A stretch of DNA of 64,000 nt from Azospirillum sp. TSA2s (GTDB lineage: Bacteria; Pseudomonadota; Alphaproteobacteria; Azospirillales; Azospirillaceae). Under the pieces are notes generated by a model. It was not told the origin of the DNA. It did not search any database and saw only the letters and a program-made list of their open reading frames with translations. The translations under genes and the position numbers were made by a program. Shown here one piece after another: positions 16,686 to 28,576 of the stretch; positions within the stretch are counted from its first letter, which is position 1, and the number at the start of each line of letters is the position of its first letter. The stretch spans positions 439,001 to 503,000 of the forward strand of contig NZ_CP039646.1 in the NCBI RefSeq assembly GCF_004923315.1, written 5' to 3'.

Positions 16686-16799
16686 TCCCCCTCTCCCCCC
16701 CGGGGAGAGAGGGTCGGGGTGGGGGGGATCCGCTTCGAGGATCTCTTCGGCTGCGCCGAACCCCCTCATCCTAACCTTCTCCCCAGGGGGGAGAAGGGA
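16686..16799. repeat. Dispersed palindromic GC-rich repeat, copy 3
   Basis: Inverted halves CCCCCTCTCC...GAGAGAGGGTCGGGG and CCCCCTCATCC...CCAGGGGGGAGAAGGG surround a core with its own hairpin (TTCGGCTGCGCCGAA). It sits between the binding-protein and permease genes, a place where RNA structure often lets the binding protein be made in excess. Confidence 0.75.
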
Positions 16800-16822
16800 C
16801 CTTGCCGAAGGGACACCCCGCC

Positions 16823-17905
16823 ATGACCAGCCTGACCGACAGCACCGCCTCCGACCTCGCCCGCGCCCAGCGCAAGGCGCGGCGCGCCCACGCCCTCAAC
16901 CGCATCGCCGCCGTCCTGACCACCGTCGGCCTCGGCTGGTTGGCGCCGCTGCTGCGGCTCGCCGCCGGCGAGAATCCGCGCCAGCAGGGCATCGAGCTGT
17001 GGCGCCAGATGGGCGTCCCGCTGACCGCCATCCTGCTGTTCCTCGCCGCTTGGGGCTGGGCCGCGCCGCAGGTCCACACCAGCCTCGGCGCCATCCCCGG
17101 CCCGGCCCAGGTGTGGGAGCAGGCGACGAACCTCTACGCCGACCACAAGGCCGAACGCGCCAAGGAAGCCGCCTTCTACGAACGCCAGGAAAAGCGCAAC
17201 GCCGAAAAGCTGGCGAAGAACCCGGCGGCGGAGGTGAAGATCCTGCCCTATGCCGGCAAGCCGACCTACCTCGACCAGATCGTCACCAGCCTGAAGACCG
17301 TCTTCACCGGCTTCCTGCTCGGCGCCCTGGTCGCGGTTCCGCTGGGTGTCGCGAGCGGCCTGTCGCCGACCGTCAACGCCGCGATCAACCCGCTGATCCA
17401 GATTTTCAAGCCGGTATCGCCGCTGGCCTGGCTGCCGCTGGTCACCATGGTGGTCAGCGCCACCGTGTCGGGCAACGACCCGCTGTTCGAGAAGTCCTTC
17501 CTGACCTCCGCCATCACCGTCACGCTCTGCTCGCTGTGGCCGACGCTGATCAACACGGCGGTCGGCGTTTCCTCCATCGACCGCGACCTGATGAATGTCG
17601 GCAAGGTGCTGCAGCTGTCGGGCTTCACCATGGTGCGCCGCCTCGTGCTGCCGTCGGCTCTGCCCTATATCTTCACCGGCCTGCGGCTGTCGCTGGGCGT
17701 GGGCTGGATGGTGCTGATCGCGGCGGAGATGCTGGCCCAGAACCCCGGCCTCGGCAAGTTCGTCTGGGACGAGTTCCAGAACGGCTCCTCCAACTCGCTC
17801 GCCAAGATCATGGTCGCCGTCTTCACCATCGGCCTGATCGGCTTCCTGCTCGACCGCGTGATGCTGGCGCTGCAGTCCGCCGTCAGCCACAGCCCCGCCC
17901 GCTAA
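16823..17905 (+). CDS. nrtB: Nitrate ABC transporter, permease
   Basis: A 360-residue inner-membrane permease of the SsuC/TauC/NrtB family. After an N-terminal cytoplasmic stretch it has a TM near residues 62-80, a charged insert rich in Lys/Glu (about 100-145), then the core membrane domain. That includes [23 protein letters not shown]..., the EAA-like loop contacting the ATPase, and [29 protein letters not shown] 16823 has an AAGGGA upstream. The extended N-terminus is longer than in cyanobacterial NrtB. It is 13 bp from the ATPase gene. Confidence 0.9.
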   Translation: MTSLTDSTASDLARAQRKARRAHALNRIAAVLTTVGLGWLAPLLRLAAGENPRQQGIELWRQMGVPLTAILLFLAAWGWAAPQVHTSLGAIPGPAQVWEQATNLYADHKAERAKEAAFYERQEKRNAEKLAKNPAAEVKILPYAGKPTYLDQIVTSLKTVFTGFLLGALVAVPLGVASGLSPTVNAAINPLIQIFKPVSPLAWLPLVTMVVSATVSGNDPLFEKSFLTSAITVTLCSLWPTLINTAVGVSSIDRDLMNVGKVLQLSGFTMVRRLVLPSALPYIFTGLRLSLGVGWMVLIAAEMLAQNPGLGKFVWDEFQNGSSNSLAKIMVAVFTIGLIGFLLDRVMLALQSAVSHSPAR

Positions 17906-17918
17906 GGAGACCTCGGCC

Positions 17919-19583
17919 ATGGCGATCCTGGACCTGAAGGGCGTGTCGAAGTCCTACGGCGGCAACACCGTGCTCCACAACATCGACCTGTCGATCGAAG
18001 AGGGCGAGTTCGTCGCCATCGTCGGCTTCTCCGGCTCCGGCAAGTCGACGCTCATCAACCTGATCGCCGGTCTGGCGATGGCGGATGCCGGCGAGGTGCT
18101 CTATCGCGGCAAGCCGGTGACCGGCCCCGGCCCGGAACGCGGTCTGGTCTTCCAGTCCTATTCGCTGATGCCCTGGCTCAGCGTGAAGGAGAATGTCGCC
18201 CTGGCGGTGGATGCCGTCCACAAGGCCAAGGGCGGCGCCGAGCGCGGCGTCCTGACCCGCCGGGCGGTGGAGACGGTGGGCCTCGGCCACGCCACCGACC
18301 GCCGGCCCAAGGAGCTGTCGGGCGGCATGCGCCAGCGCGTCGGCTTCGCCCGCGCGCTGGCCATGAGCCCGGAAATGCTGCTGCTGGACGAGCCGCTGTC
18401 GGCGCTCGACGCCCTGACCCGCGCCAAGCTGCAGGACGAGATCGAGGCGATCTGGCGCAAGGACCGCAAGACCGTCATCCTCATCACCAACGATGTGGAC
18501 GAGGCGATCCTGCTGGCCGACCGCATCATCCCGCTGACCCCAGGCCCGAACGCCACGCTCGGCCCCGCCTTCACCGTCGATCTGCCGCGTCCCCGCGACC
18601 GCACCGCCGTCAACCATGACGAGGATTTCAAGCGCCTGCGCGCCGAGGTCACCGCCTACCTGATGGAGGTCGGCGTCGCCCGCGGCACCGGCGGTGACGA
18701 CGATCTCGTCCTGCCCGATGTGAAGCCGATCACCGCCTCGCCCCCGCCCAAGGCCTATATCGAGGCGATGGGCGGGCGCGGGATGGAGGACCGCTATCTC
18801 GAATTCACCCGCCTGACCAAGACCTTCGCCACGCCGAAAGGTCCGCTGACCGTGGTGGACGGCTTCGACCTGAAGATGCGCAAGGGCGAGTTCGTCTCGC
18901 TGATCGGCCATTCCGGCTGCGGCAAGTCCACCGTGCTGTCGATGGTGGCGGGTCTCGCCGACGTGACCAGCGGCGGCATCGTGCTGGACGGCAAGGAGGT
19001 GGACGGCGCCGGCCCCGACCGCGCCGTGGTGTTCCAGGCCCCCAGCCTGTTCCCCTGGCTGACCGCCTATGAAAACGTCATGCTCGGCGTCGACCGCGTC
19101 TTCCCCCATGCGAACAAGGGCGAGCGCGCCGACATCGCCCGCTATTACCTCGCCCGCGTCGGGCTTGGCGACAGCATGGACCGCAAGGCGTCGGAGCTGT
19201 CCAACGGCATGAAGCAACGCGTCGGCATCGCCCGCGCCTTCGCCCTGTCGCCCAAGCTGCTGCTGCTGGACGAGCCCTTCGGCATGCTCGACAGCCTGAC
19301 CCGCTGGGAGTTGCAGGAGGTGCTGATGGAGGTGTGGGCACGCACCAAGGTCACCGCGGTCTGCGTCACCCACGACGTGGACGAGGCGCTGCTGCTGGCC
19401 GACCGGGTGGTGATGATGACCAACGGCCCGAACGCCAAGATCGGCCACATCCTGACGGTGGACATCCCCCACCCGCGCACCCGTCAGGCTTTGCTGGAGC
19501 ATCCTCGCTATTACGACTACCGGGAAGAGCTGCTGAACTTCCTGGAAGGCGGCCATGCCGGGGCGCCGAAAAAGGCGGCATAA
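17919..19583 (+). CDS. nrtC: Nitrate ABC transporter, tandem ATP-binding protein
   Basis: A 554-residue protein made of two complete ABC domains. Domain 1 (1-~235): Walker [10 protein letters not shown], signature LSGGMRQR, Walker [12 protein letters not shown]. Domain 2 (~290-554): Walker [10 protein letters not shown], signature LSNGMKQR, Walker [12 protein letters not shown]. In the second signature Asn replaces the second Gly of LSGG. The fusion provides both nucleotide-binding halves of an importer that in cyanobacteria uses separate NrtC and NrtD. The GTG/ATG choice is clear: ATG 17919 follows an AAGGAGA. A strong terminator follows. Confidence 0.9.
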   Translation: MAILDLKGVSKSYGGNTVLHNIDLSIEEGEFVAIVGFSGSGKSTLINLIAGLAMADAGEVLYRGKPVTGPGPERGLVFQSYSLMPWLSVKENVALAVDAVHKAKGGAERGVLTRRAVETVGLGHATDRRPKELSGGMRQRVGFARALAMSPEMLLLDEPLSALDALTRAKLQDEIEAIWRKDRKTVILITNDVDEAILLADRIIPLTPGPNATLGPAFTVDLPRPRDRTAVNHDEDFKRLRAEVTAYLMEVGVARGTGGDDDLVLPDVKPITASPPPKAYIEAMGGRGMEDRYLEFTRLTKTFATPKGPLTVVDGFDLKMRKGEFVSLIGHSGCGKSTVLSMVAGLADVTSGGIVLDGKEVDGAGPDRAVVFQAPSLFPWLTAYENVMLGVDRVFPHANKGERADIARYYLARVGLGDSMDRKASELSNGMKQRVGIARAFALSPKLLLLDEPFGMLDSLTRWELQEVLMEVWARTKVTAVCVTHDVDEALLLADRVVMMTNGPNAKIGHILTVDIPHPRTRQALLEHPRYYDYREELLNFLEGGHAGAPKKAA

Positions 19584-19623
19584 CCCCGTCCCATCCCCCG
19601 GAAAGCCCACCGAAGATCCATCG

Positions 19624-19658
19624 ACAAGCTGGCCCCGCGGGACCAGCTTGTTGTTTTT
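19624..19658 (+). terminator. Intrinsic terminator of the nitrate transporter operon
   Basis: ACAAGCTGG (19624-19632) pairs with CCAGCTTGT (19643-19651) and is followed by TGTTTTT. It lies 40 bp after the ATPase stop and before the aldo/keto reductase gene, ending the nrt operon. Confidence 0.8.
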
Positions 19659-19684
19659 CGGCGAGACAGACGGGAGAGACGGAG

Positions 19685-20521
<837 letters not shown>

Positions 20522-20562
20522 GGATTTAGGATCGAGGGGCCCGGAAATGGCGAAGGCCGCCA

Positions 20563-20596
20563 ATGATCTTGCCCCACCAAACCGGAGCAAGATCAT
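20563..20596. repeat. Perfect 10-bp inverted repeat between AKR and PsiF-like genes
   Basis: ATGATCTTGC (20563-20572) and GCAAGATCAT (20587-20596) are exact reverse complements with a 14-nt loop. No T-tract follows, so it may be either a weak terminator for the reductase gene or an operator for the PsiF-like gene starting at 20696. Confidence 0.5.
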
Positions 20597-20695
20597 ACCC
20601 CCGATGCGCCCGTTGGCGCTTTGATCCTGGCCGTGACATCCTTCACCAGCCGCGACATGCCTCGTGCGAGGCGGTGTTCCTGGGAGGATCGGAAG

Positions 20696-21001
20696 ATGCT
20701 GAGGTCCGTGATTGCAGCTGCCACCATGGCTGTGACGCTCGCCGCCAGTTCCGGTGCGGCGACCGCGGCGACCGCGCAGCAGGAGAGGATGAAGACCTGC
20801 AATGCCGATGCGGCGGCCAAGAGCCTGAAAGGTGACGAGCGCAAGGCGTTCATGAGCACCTGCCTCTCGGATAAGGCGGCTGCCCAACCCGCCAAGCCGG
20901 TGACGGCTCAACAGGAAAAGATGAAAAAATGCAATGCCGAAGCGGCCGGTAAAACCGGCGAGGACCGGAAGGCATTCATGAGCAGCTGCCTGAAGGGCTG
21001 A
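20696..21001 (+). CDS. PsiF repeat-containing small secreted protein
   Basis: A 101-residue protein with a signal peptide (MLRSVIAAATMAVTLAASSGAATA) and two PsiF repeats. Each has the form QQ(E)xMKxCNAxAA...(E)RKAFMSxCL, with two cysteines per repeat and a linker rich in Ala/Lys/Pro. The family is named from E. coli PsiF, induced by phosphate starvation; its biochemical function is unknown. ATG 20696 is selected because GGAGGA lies eight bases before it and it opens the signal peptide. No recognisable Pho box was seen upstream. Confidence 0.8.
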   Translation: MLRSVIAAATMAVTLAASSGAATAATAQQERMKTCNADAAAKSLKGDERKAFMSTCLSDKAAAQPAKPVTAQQEKMKKCNAEAAGKTGEDRKAFMSSCLKG

Positions 21002-21188
21002 CCGCCCAGGTTCGCTGCCCGTCCGGACGAGCGGATCGTCTACGCAGACCCATCCGGCAGCGGGTCGCCGGCCTGGAGCATTGCGACGACCAAAGCATTC
21101 GCCTTCATCCAGGTCAGGGATCTTGTCGTCCAGGTCCGCCGGCAACGGCGCGCTGTTTCGTGACTAGGATCTGCCGCCGGTGTTGAGC

Positions 21189-21293
21189 AAGGTGAAGGCC
21201 CGGCTGAGACGCTAGAACGAGGCGGATCGGCAGTTCGTGGCGATCCTCGGCGCCATTCCCAGCGACGGGCTCGATGCGGTCGAAGCCGATTGA
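21189..21293 (+). pseudogene. Fragment of an IS21-type IstA transposase
   Basis: Translation in one frame gives KVKARLRR-stop followed by EADRQFVAILGAIP and SDGLDAVEAD-stop. This resembles the conserved IstA segment DRQMVDIL-AVL-DGL-AVEAA. Both neighbouring sequence and reading frame are lost, so this is a decayed remnant beside the tRNA cluster. The stretch 21002-21352 holds nothing else recognisable. The match is from memory of the family pattern and covers only about 25 residues. Confidence 0.4.
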
Positions 21294-21352
21294 CAGAATC
21301 GGGGCAAGAACGCGGTGCGTCGGAACGAAGCCAAGCTGGACGTGAAAATGGC

Positions 21353-21383
21353 GAAGGCCCCAAGGGATTACCTTGAGGCCTTC
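21353..21383 (-). terminator. Terminator-like hairpin after the tRNA cluster
   Basis: GAAGGCC-C-CAAGG and CCTTG-A-GGCCTTC form a 12-bp stem with one mismatch and a 5-nt loop. On the minus strand the hairpin comes 5 bp after the CCA of tRNA-Val and is followed by CGCCATTTTC. It probably ends the tRNA transcript. Confidence 0.6.
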
Positions 21384-21387
21384 AGAA

Positions 21388-21462
21388 TGGTGGTCCCGAC
21401 TGGGATTGAACCAGTGACCCCTACGATGTCAACGTAGTGCTCTCCCGCTGAGCTACGAGACC
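21388..21462 (-). tRNA. tRNA-Val (GAC)
   Basis: On the minus strand a full cloverleaf is present: acceptor GGTCTCG/CGGGACC with one wobble, D-arm AGCTCAGCGGGAGAGC, and anticodon loop TTGACAT in a CTACG/CGTAG stem. The T-loop is TTCAATC and the CCA is encoded. Anticodon GAC reads GUC/GUU. Last gene of the five-tRNA cluster. Confidence 0.95.
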
Positions 21463-21491
21463 ACGGGAACCCAAAACTGTCGCTCCAGTAA

Positions 21492-21566
21492 TGGAGCGGG
21501 CGAAGGGATTCGAACCCTCGACCCCAACCTTGGCAAGGTTGTGCTCTACCCCTGAGCTACGCCCGC
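21492..21566 (-). tRNA. tRNA-Gly (GCC)
   Basis: Minus-strand cloverleaf with acceptor GCGGGCG/CGCCCGC, D-arm AGCTCAGGGGTAGAGC, anticodon loop TTGCCAA, T-loop TTCGAAT and encoded CCA. Discriminator U73, as expected for bacterial tRNA-Gly. Confidence 0.96.
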
Positions 21567-21570
21567 AAAG

Positions 21571-21647
<77 letters not shown>

Positions 21648-21720
21648 GCTGAGGAGCGGCGCCTTATACAAGGCTTCACCCCGACAGACAAGACCTAAAA
21701 CAAACCCAAACCTTCAGAAG

Positions 21721-21796
<76 letters not shown>

Positions 21797-21834
21797 ACTA
21801 TACTTCTGTTCCTCTACACCAACACTTGAAGTGT

Positions 21835-21921
21835 TGGTGCGCTTGGAGGGACTCGAACCCCCACGGCCTTTCAGCCACTAGGACCTGAACCTAGCGCGTC
21901 TACCAATTCCGCCACAAGCGC
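21835..21921 (-). tRNA. tRNA-Leu (CAG)
   Basis: Class II tRNA of 87 nt on the minus strand with a long variable arm. Acceptor GCGCTTG/CAAGCGC, anticodon loop TTCAGGT in a CTAGG/CCTAG stem, T-loop TTCGAGT, encoded CCA. First gene of the cluster. The CCA runs into a palindrome CCAACACTT-GA-AGTGTTGG (21819-21838 on the plus strand), a likely processing or pausing hairpin. Confidence 0.96.
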
Positions 21922-21995
21922 TTTCCCCGCACCGCGTTGTGCGCCGCGGGGAGCGCCTATGTAGCGGGATGGATCGCGGCCCGCAAGCGGAGAAT

Positions 21996-23612
21996 TCACT
22001 CTCCGCGAAAATTTTTCCCAAGCCCGTTCCGGCGGGCCAGAAGAGCCAGTCCGACCCCAACCGCTGCCCCCGCGGCGACCCCGGCCCCGACGCGCCATGC
22101 CGCCCGGTTGATGTCCCCGAACGCCGTCGCACCGCGCAGGATCGTCTCCGCCATCGGCTCCGGCCGGTCGGGGTCGAGCAGGCGCTCGTCCACCAGTCGG
22201 CGCTCCGCCTCGTTCAGCGGCTCCGGTTCCAGCGGGCGGAGCGAGCGGCCGGCCGGGCGCATCAGCCGGTCCACCATGGCGGTCAGCGACCCGGTCTCCT
22301 CCTCCGTCCGCTCCACCTCCTCCACTTCGACCCCCAGATGCTCCGCCATCAGGCGGGTGCGGACGGAGCGGATGGCGCGGCACACCTCCGGCCGCTCGCC
22401 CTGCGCGACCTCGATGGCGAGGTCGCATTCGGTGTCCAGCCCCTGGGAGCGGTTGTTGATGTTGGACGACCCCACCCGCAGCAGCCGGTCGTCGACCACC
22501 AGCACCTTGGCATGGACATAGATGCCCTCTCCGCCCTCGGTCACCGGCGAGAGGATGCGGAAACGTCCGTGCGGATCCTGCTCGCGCAGGCGCTGGACCA
22601 GCAGCGAGCGGGCGCTGCCCATCGCCTCCTCCTCCACCCAGCCGGGGGTGCGTTCAGGGTTGACCACCACCACCTCCGGCCCGTCGGGTTCCGACAGCCG
22701 GGCGGTGATGGCGCCGACGATCCTCTGCGAAGCGAAGTACTGGCTTTCCAGATAGATGAAATCGCGTGCGGCGGCGACGGCGGCCAGATACAGCGCCTCG
22801 ATCTCGCGGGCACCGCCCTGGGGTTGGTCCGTCATCGGATCGGTGCGGGCAATGGCGACGGGGATGTCGCGGAAGTCCGGCGTCAGGTCCTCGGGCCAGT
22901 GCGCCTTGGTCGGCGGCGGCGGGGCCAGCTCCTCGCCGGTCGCGCGCCGCCAGCGCTCCCGTGCCAGGTCGCCCAGCGCCCGCGCGGCCTCCCCGTCGAC
23001 CGCCGTCGTCACATCGTGGAAGGGGCCGTATGGCTCGCCGCTTGGCCGCACCCGGCGCGGGTCGCCGTCGCGGTGGTCGGGCGTGTCCCAGCGGTCGGTC
23101 GTCATGTCGATGCCGCCGCAGAAGGCGAGCGCATCGTCGATGATGGCGATCTTCTGGTGGTGGCAGGCGCCCGGCGGGTGGGCGGAATCGAGGCGGAAGC
23201 GCAGGCGCCGGCTGGTCATCCAGTCCAGCAGCACCAGCGGAGTCCCGCCGCGGAACGGCATCTTCAGGATCGACAGGTCCCATTTCAGCACATTGATGGT
23301 CAGCCCCGGCCGCACCCGGACGATCCAGCTCAGGAAATCGCCCAGCTCGTTCGGCACGCCTGACATCGGGTCGTCGGGCTCCAGCTTGATCCGGGTGTCG
23401 AAATCCCAGCCGATCAGCATCACCGTGTGGCGGGCATTGAGGATGGCCGCCTTGATCCGGGCGAAATAGGCGGCGGCGTCGATGATGACCGCCACCCGAT
23501 CCGCCTTTTCGATCCGCCAGCAGGTCCGGCCGGGCACCAGAACCGGGCGGGCCGGGGTCTGGCCAGCCTGATATGCGGACTTTGGGCGGGCGGCGTCCGG
23601 CATCGCAGCCAT
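21996..23612 (-). CDS. Phospholipase D-like / cardiolipin-synthase-like protein
   Basis: A 538-residue protein of the PLD superfamily with both HKD catalytic motifs: HHQKIAIIDDALAFCGG and HAKVLVVDDRLLRVGSSNIN. The segment FIYLESQYF is also typical. The C-terminus has a Gly/Ala-rich transmembrane stretch (GAGVAAGAAVGVGLALLA), suggesting membrane attachment. It could transfer or hydrolyse phosphatidyl groups. ATG 23612 is favoured by GGAAGGAAAG seven bases upstream over an in-frame ATG 63 bases earlier. Monocistronic, between the tRNA cluster and galM. Confidence 0.88.
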   Translation of the reverse strand: MAAMPDAARPKSAYQAGQTPARPVLVPGRTCWRIEKADRVAVIIDAAAYFARIKAAILNARHTVMLIGWDFDTRIKLEPDDPMSGVPNELGDFLSWIVRVRPGLTINVLKWDLSILKMPFRGGTPLVLLDWMTSRRLRFRLDSAHPPGACHHQKIAIIDDALAFCGGIDMTTDRWDTPDHRDGDPRRVRPSGEPYGPFHDVTTAVDGEAARALGDLARERWRRATGEELAPPPPTKAHWPEDLTPDFRDIPVAIARTDPMTDQPQGGAREIEALYLAAVAAARDFIYLESQYFASQRIVGAITARLSEPDGPEVVVVNPERTPGWVEEEAMGSARSLLVQRLREQDPHGRFRILSPVTEGGEGIYVHAKVLVVDDRLLRVGSSNINNRSQGLDTECDLAIEVAQGERPEVCRAIRSVRTRLMAEHLGVEVEEVERTEEETGSLTAMVDRLMRPAGRSLRPLEPEPLNEAERRLVDERLLDPDRPEPMAETILRGATAFGDINRAAWRVGAGVAAGAAVGVGLALLARRNGLGKNFRGE

Positions 23613-23722
23613 GTCGAGCTTTCCTTCCGGCGTTGTGGAGCGGCATCGCGGGACCGGCAGCGGAACCGCTGCCATGCCCTTCGATGAACCCCGCAATCCG
23701 GCGGACGGTTCCCCGATTCCGT

Positions 23723-24769
23723 TCAGTCCGCCCTGAATCGCAGCCGCATCCGATGGCGGTAGGGTTCGCCGGGATCGAGCCGCGCCGACGGGAAATGGCC
23801 GATGTTCGGGCTGTTGGGAAACCGCTGACTCTCCAGCGCCAGCCCGGCGAAGCGTCGGTAGGGCTGCCCGCCCTTCCCCACGATTTTTTCGCTGAGATAG
23901 CCGCCGCTGTAGACCTGCAAGCCCGGCTGGTCGGTCGCCAGCTCCATCCGCCGGCCGGATGCCGGATGCTCCAGCACCGCCACCGGCCGCAGCTCCCCCG
24001 CCGGACCGTCCAGGCACCAGTTATGGTCGAAGCCGAAGCCGCCGACTGCCTCCAGCGTCTCGCCCAGACCCACCCCGCCGCGCCCCATATCACCACGCAG
24101 GTCGAAGGCCGTGCCGCCCACCGGCCGCACCTCCCCCGTCGGGATCAGGTCGGCACCGACCGGCGTGGTGAAGCCGCCCCGCACCGTCAGCCGATGGTCG
24201 CGCAGATCGCCGGAGGCATGGCCCCCGAGGTTCCAGTAGCTGTGATGGACGATGTTGACGATGGTCGGCCGGTCGGTCGTCGCCGTCATCCGGATGTCCA
24301 GCACCCCGTCATCGCTCAACTGGTAGCGCGTGCTCGCCGTCAGCGTCCCCGGATAGCCCTGGTCGCCGTCCGGCGACTCATGCGTGAAAGTGACCGCGTT
24401 CTCAGCCTCATCGACCTTCGCGTCCCAGATGCGCCGATCGAACCCCTCCGGTCCGCCATGCAGCTGGTTCGGCGGCTCGTTGACGGTCAACTCATGGCGC
24501 ACACCGTCGAGCGTGAAGGCCGCACCGCCGATGCGGTTGCCGTAGCGGCCGCAGGTGGCGCCGAAATAGGCATCGCTCGCCAAGTAATCGGACAGCCGGT
24601 CGAAGCCCAGCACCACATCGGCTCTGGTCCCGTCGCGGCCGGGCACCAGCATCCGCACCAGCCGGGCGCCATGGGCGATGACGGTCGCCTCCAGCCCGCC
24701 GGCGGAGAGGATGAACCCCTCCACCGGCCGTCCCTCGACCGTATCGAACAGGAAACTCTCGATGGGCAT
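23723..24769 (-). CDS. galM: Aldose 1-epimerase (mutarotase)
   Basis: A 348-residue galactose mutarotase-type enzyme interconverting alpha and beta anomers of free sugars. Motifs: GRYGNRIGGAAFTLDG near residue 75, NQLHGGPEGFDRRIWD with the catalytic His, VNIVHHSYWNLGG with the second His, and FALESQRFPNSPN with the catalytic Glu. It is the last gene of the ytfQRT-yjfF-galM operon and its ATG overlaps the permease stop (TGATG). It probably prepares imported sugar for anomer-specific dehydrogenases of the same region. Confidence 0.93.
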   Translation of the reverse strand: MPIESFLFDTVEGRPVEGFILSAGGLEATVIAHGARLVRMLVPGRDGTRADVVLGFDRLSDYLASDAYFGATCGRYGNRIGGAAFTLDGVRHELTVNEPPNQLHGGPEGFDRRIWDAKVDEAENAVTFTHESPDGDQGYPGTLTASTRYQLSDDGVLDIRMTATTDRPTIVNIVHHSYWNLGGHASGDLRDHRLTVRGGFTTPVGADLIPTGEVRPVGGTAFDLRGDMGRGGVGLGETLEAVGGFGFDHNWCLDGPAGELRPVAVLEHPASGRRMELATDQPGLQVYSGGYLSEKIVGKGGQPYRRFAGLALESQRFPNSPNIGHFPSARLDPGEPYRHRMRLRFRAD

Positions 24770-25755
24770 CACGCCTCCGCCGGTTCGCCGCCGCGGCCGG
24801 CCCAGACCGTCAGCAGCCCCTTCTGCAACAGGATGAAGACGAACAGCAGAACACCGATGGCGATCTTGGTCCACCAGCTGCTCAAGGTGCCGTCGAAGGT
24901 GATGTAGGTCTGGATCAGCCCCTGGATCAGCACGCCGACGAAGGTGCCGACGACATAGCCATAGCCGCCGGTCAGCTGGGTGCCGCCGATCACCACCGCG
25001 GTGATGGTGTCCAGCTCCACCCCCGTCGCCGCCAGCGAATAGCCGGCGCCGGTGTAGAGCGAGAAGACGATCCCCGCCAGCCCAGCCAGCAGCCCCGATA
25101 ACGCATAGACCGCCACCGTGGTCCGCCCGACCGGCACGCCCATCAGCTCCGCCGACTGCCGGTTGCCGCCCAGCGCGTAGAGGTTGGCGCCGAAGCGGGT
25201 CCAGTGCGCCAACACAACCGCCGCGACCACCACCCCCAGCATCAGCATCGCCGGCAGGCTGAGCTTGCCGCCGGCGCCGAAGCGCAGCGCGATGTCGTTC
25301 AGCTCGCCATAGAGCGGATGGTTGATCGGCACCGAATCGGTGGTCAGGACAAAGCCCAGGCCGCGGGCGATGAACATGCCGGCCAGCGTGACGATGAAGG
25401 GCGGCATCTGGAAGACATGGATCACCCCGCCCATCGCCGCGCCGAAGCCGCCGGCAGCGATCAGCGCGACGGCGAAGGCGGCCAGCGGGTGCCAGCCGCC
25501 ATGCTCGATCAGCACGGCCAGCAGCACGGTGGTGAAGCCGATCACCGCCCCCACCGACAAATCGATCCCGCCAGACAGGATGACGAAGGTCATGCCGACC
25601 GCGGTGATGCCGAGAAAGGCATTGTCGGTCAACAGGTTGCCCACTACCCGCCAGGAGGCGAAGTTGGGGAACTGCGCCGCGCACAGCAGGAACCCGACCA
25701 CCAGCACGGCGGTGGTGACGATCAGGGGAAGGAACCGCTGGAGTGCACTGGTCAT
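24769..25755 (-). CDS. yjfF: Sugar ABC transporter permease, YjfF type
   Basis: A 328-residue inner-membrane protein of the RbsC/AraH permease family with eight to ten TM segments. Characteristic [30 protein letters not shown] and VVIGGTQLTGGYGYVVGTFVGVL motifs are present. Together with YtfT it would form a heterodimeric channel, as in the E. coli galactofuranose importer. Its ATG overlaps the YtfT stop. Confidence 0.88.
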   Translation of the reverse strand: MTSALQRFLPLIVTTAVLVVGFLLCAAQFPNFASWRVVGNLLTDNAFLGITAVGMTFVILSGGIDLSVGAVIGFTTVLLAVLIEHGGWHPLAAFAVALIAAGGFGAAMGGVIHVFQMPPFIVTLAGMFIARGLGFVLTTDSVPINHPLYGELNDIALRFGAGGKLSLPAMLMLGVVVAAVVLAHWTRFGANLYALGGNRQSAELMGVPVGRTTVAVYALSGLLAGLAGIVFSLYTGAGYSLAATGVELDTITAVVIGGTQLTGGYGYVVGTFVGVLIQGLIQTYITFDGTLSSWWTKIAIGVLLFVFILLQKGLLTVWAGRGGEPAEA

Positions 25756-26791
25756 GGCTTAGCCCCTCCGCTGGTCGGCGCCACCGGCGGCTTGACCCTG
25801 GCCATCGGCCGCGCCCCCTTCGGGCGCGGCAGGAACAGGGTCAGCGTCGGCGATTGCAGCAGCAGGACGACCAGCAGGACGCCCGCCTTGACGATCAGGT
25901 TGAATTCCGGCTTGAAGCCGCTCAGCAGGATGCCGGTGTTCATCGCCTGGATGATCAGCGCGCCCACCACCGACAGCACCAGCCCGAAACGCCCGCCCAG
26001 CAGCGACGTGCCGCCGACCACCACCGCCAGGATGGCGTCCAGCTCCAGCCACAGCCCGGCATTGTTGGCGTCGGCGCCGCGGATGTCGGCGGTGACGATC
26101 AGCCCGGCGACCGCGGCGCACAGGCCGCACCAGACATAGACGGCGACCAGCACCACCGGCGTGTTGACGCCGGCCCCGGCGCTGGACAGCCGGTTGATGC
26201 CAACCGCCTCGATCATCAGCCCCAGCGCGGTCGCCCGCACCAGCAGCGCCGTCACCGCCAGCAGCGCGACGGTGATGACCACCGGCATCGGCACGGTCAG
26301 GAAGGATCCGCCGCCGATGAAGGCCAGCGCCGGGCTGGTGAAGGTGACGATCTGCCCCTCCGTCACCAGCTGGGCGATGCCGCGCCCGGCGACCATCAGG
26401 ATCAGGGTGGCGATGATCGGCTGGATGCGCAGCACCGCCACCAGCAGCCCGTTCCACAGCCCGCACAGCAGGCCGGCCGCCAGCGACGCCGCCAGCACCG
26501 CCGGCAGGCCCCAGCCCGCCCCGGTCATGGTGGCGGCGATGGCGCCGGAGATCGCCATGACCGCACCGACCGACAGATCGACGCCGCGCGTGGCGATGAC
26601 CATCGTCATGCCGATGGCGAGCAGCGCCACCGGCGCGCCGCGGTTCAGCACGTCGATCAGGCTGCCGAACAGCCGGCCGTCCTGCAGGCGGATCGCGAAG
26701 AAATCCGGGAACAGCAGCCAGTTGGCCAGCAGCACGGCGACCAGCGCGCCATATTGCGGCAGGTTGCGCGACGGGCCGGGAGCGGACAGCG

Positions 26792-26795
<4 letters not shown>
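25752..26795 (-). CDS. ytfT: Sugar ABC transporter permease, YtfT type
   Basis: A 347-residue RbsC-family permease with TM segments from residue 15 on. It has RGVDLSVGAVMAISGAIAA, IIATLILMVAGRGIAQLVT and AVVVGGTSLLGGRFGLVLSVVG motifs. It overlaps both flanking genes by ATGA junctions. The two permeases differ in sequence, as expected for the YtfT/YjfF heterodimer rather than a duplicated single permease. Confidence 0.88.
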
Positions 26796-28360
<1,565 letters not shown>

Positions 28361-28408
28361 GGCGGACCTCGCCGGAAGCGCGGAGAAACAATGTGGGCGG
28401 TAGAAATG

Positions 28409-28561
28409 CCCTCTCCCGTCCCGGGAGAGGGAGGGACCCGCCGAAGGCGGGAGGGTGAGGGGTGATCCAAGGAACCGGAAGCGCATGGCTTCGTGCCCAA
28501 CCCCTCACCCTTCCCACCGCTTCGCGGCGGGCCCCTTCCCTCTCCCGGGACGGGAGAGGGA
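28409..28561. repeat. Dispersed palindromic GC-rich repeat, copy 4
   Basis: Arms CCCTCTCCCGTCCCGGGAGAGG (shown in part: CCCTCTCCC, GGGAGAGG) lie at both ends of a 150-bp inverted structure with internal GGTGAGGGG/CCCCTCACC pairs. It lies between ytfQ and ytfR, again between a binding-protein gene and its ATPase gene. Confidence 0.75.
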
Positions 28562-28576
28562 GACTTCACCCCCCGA

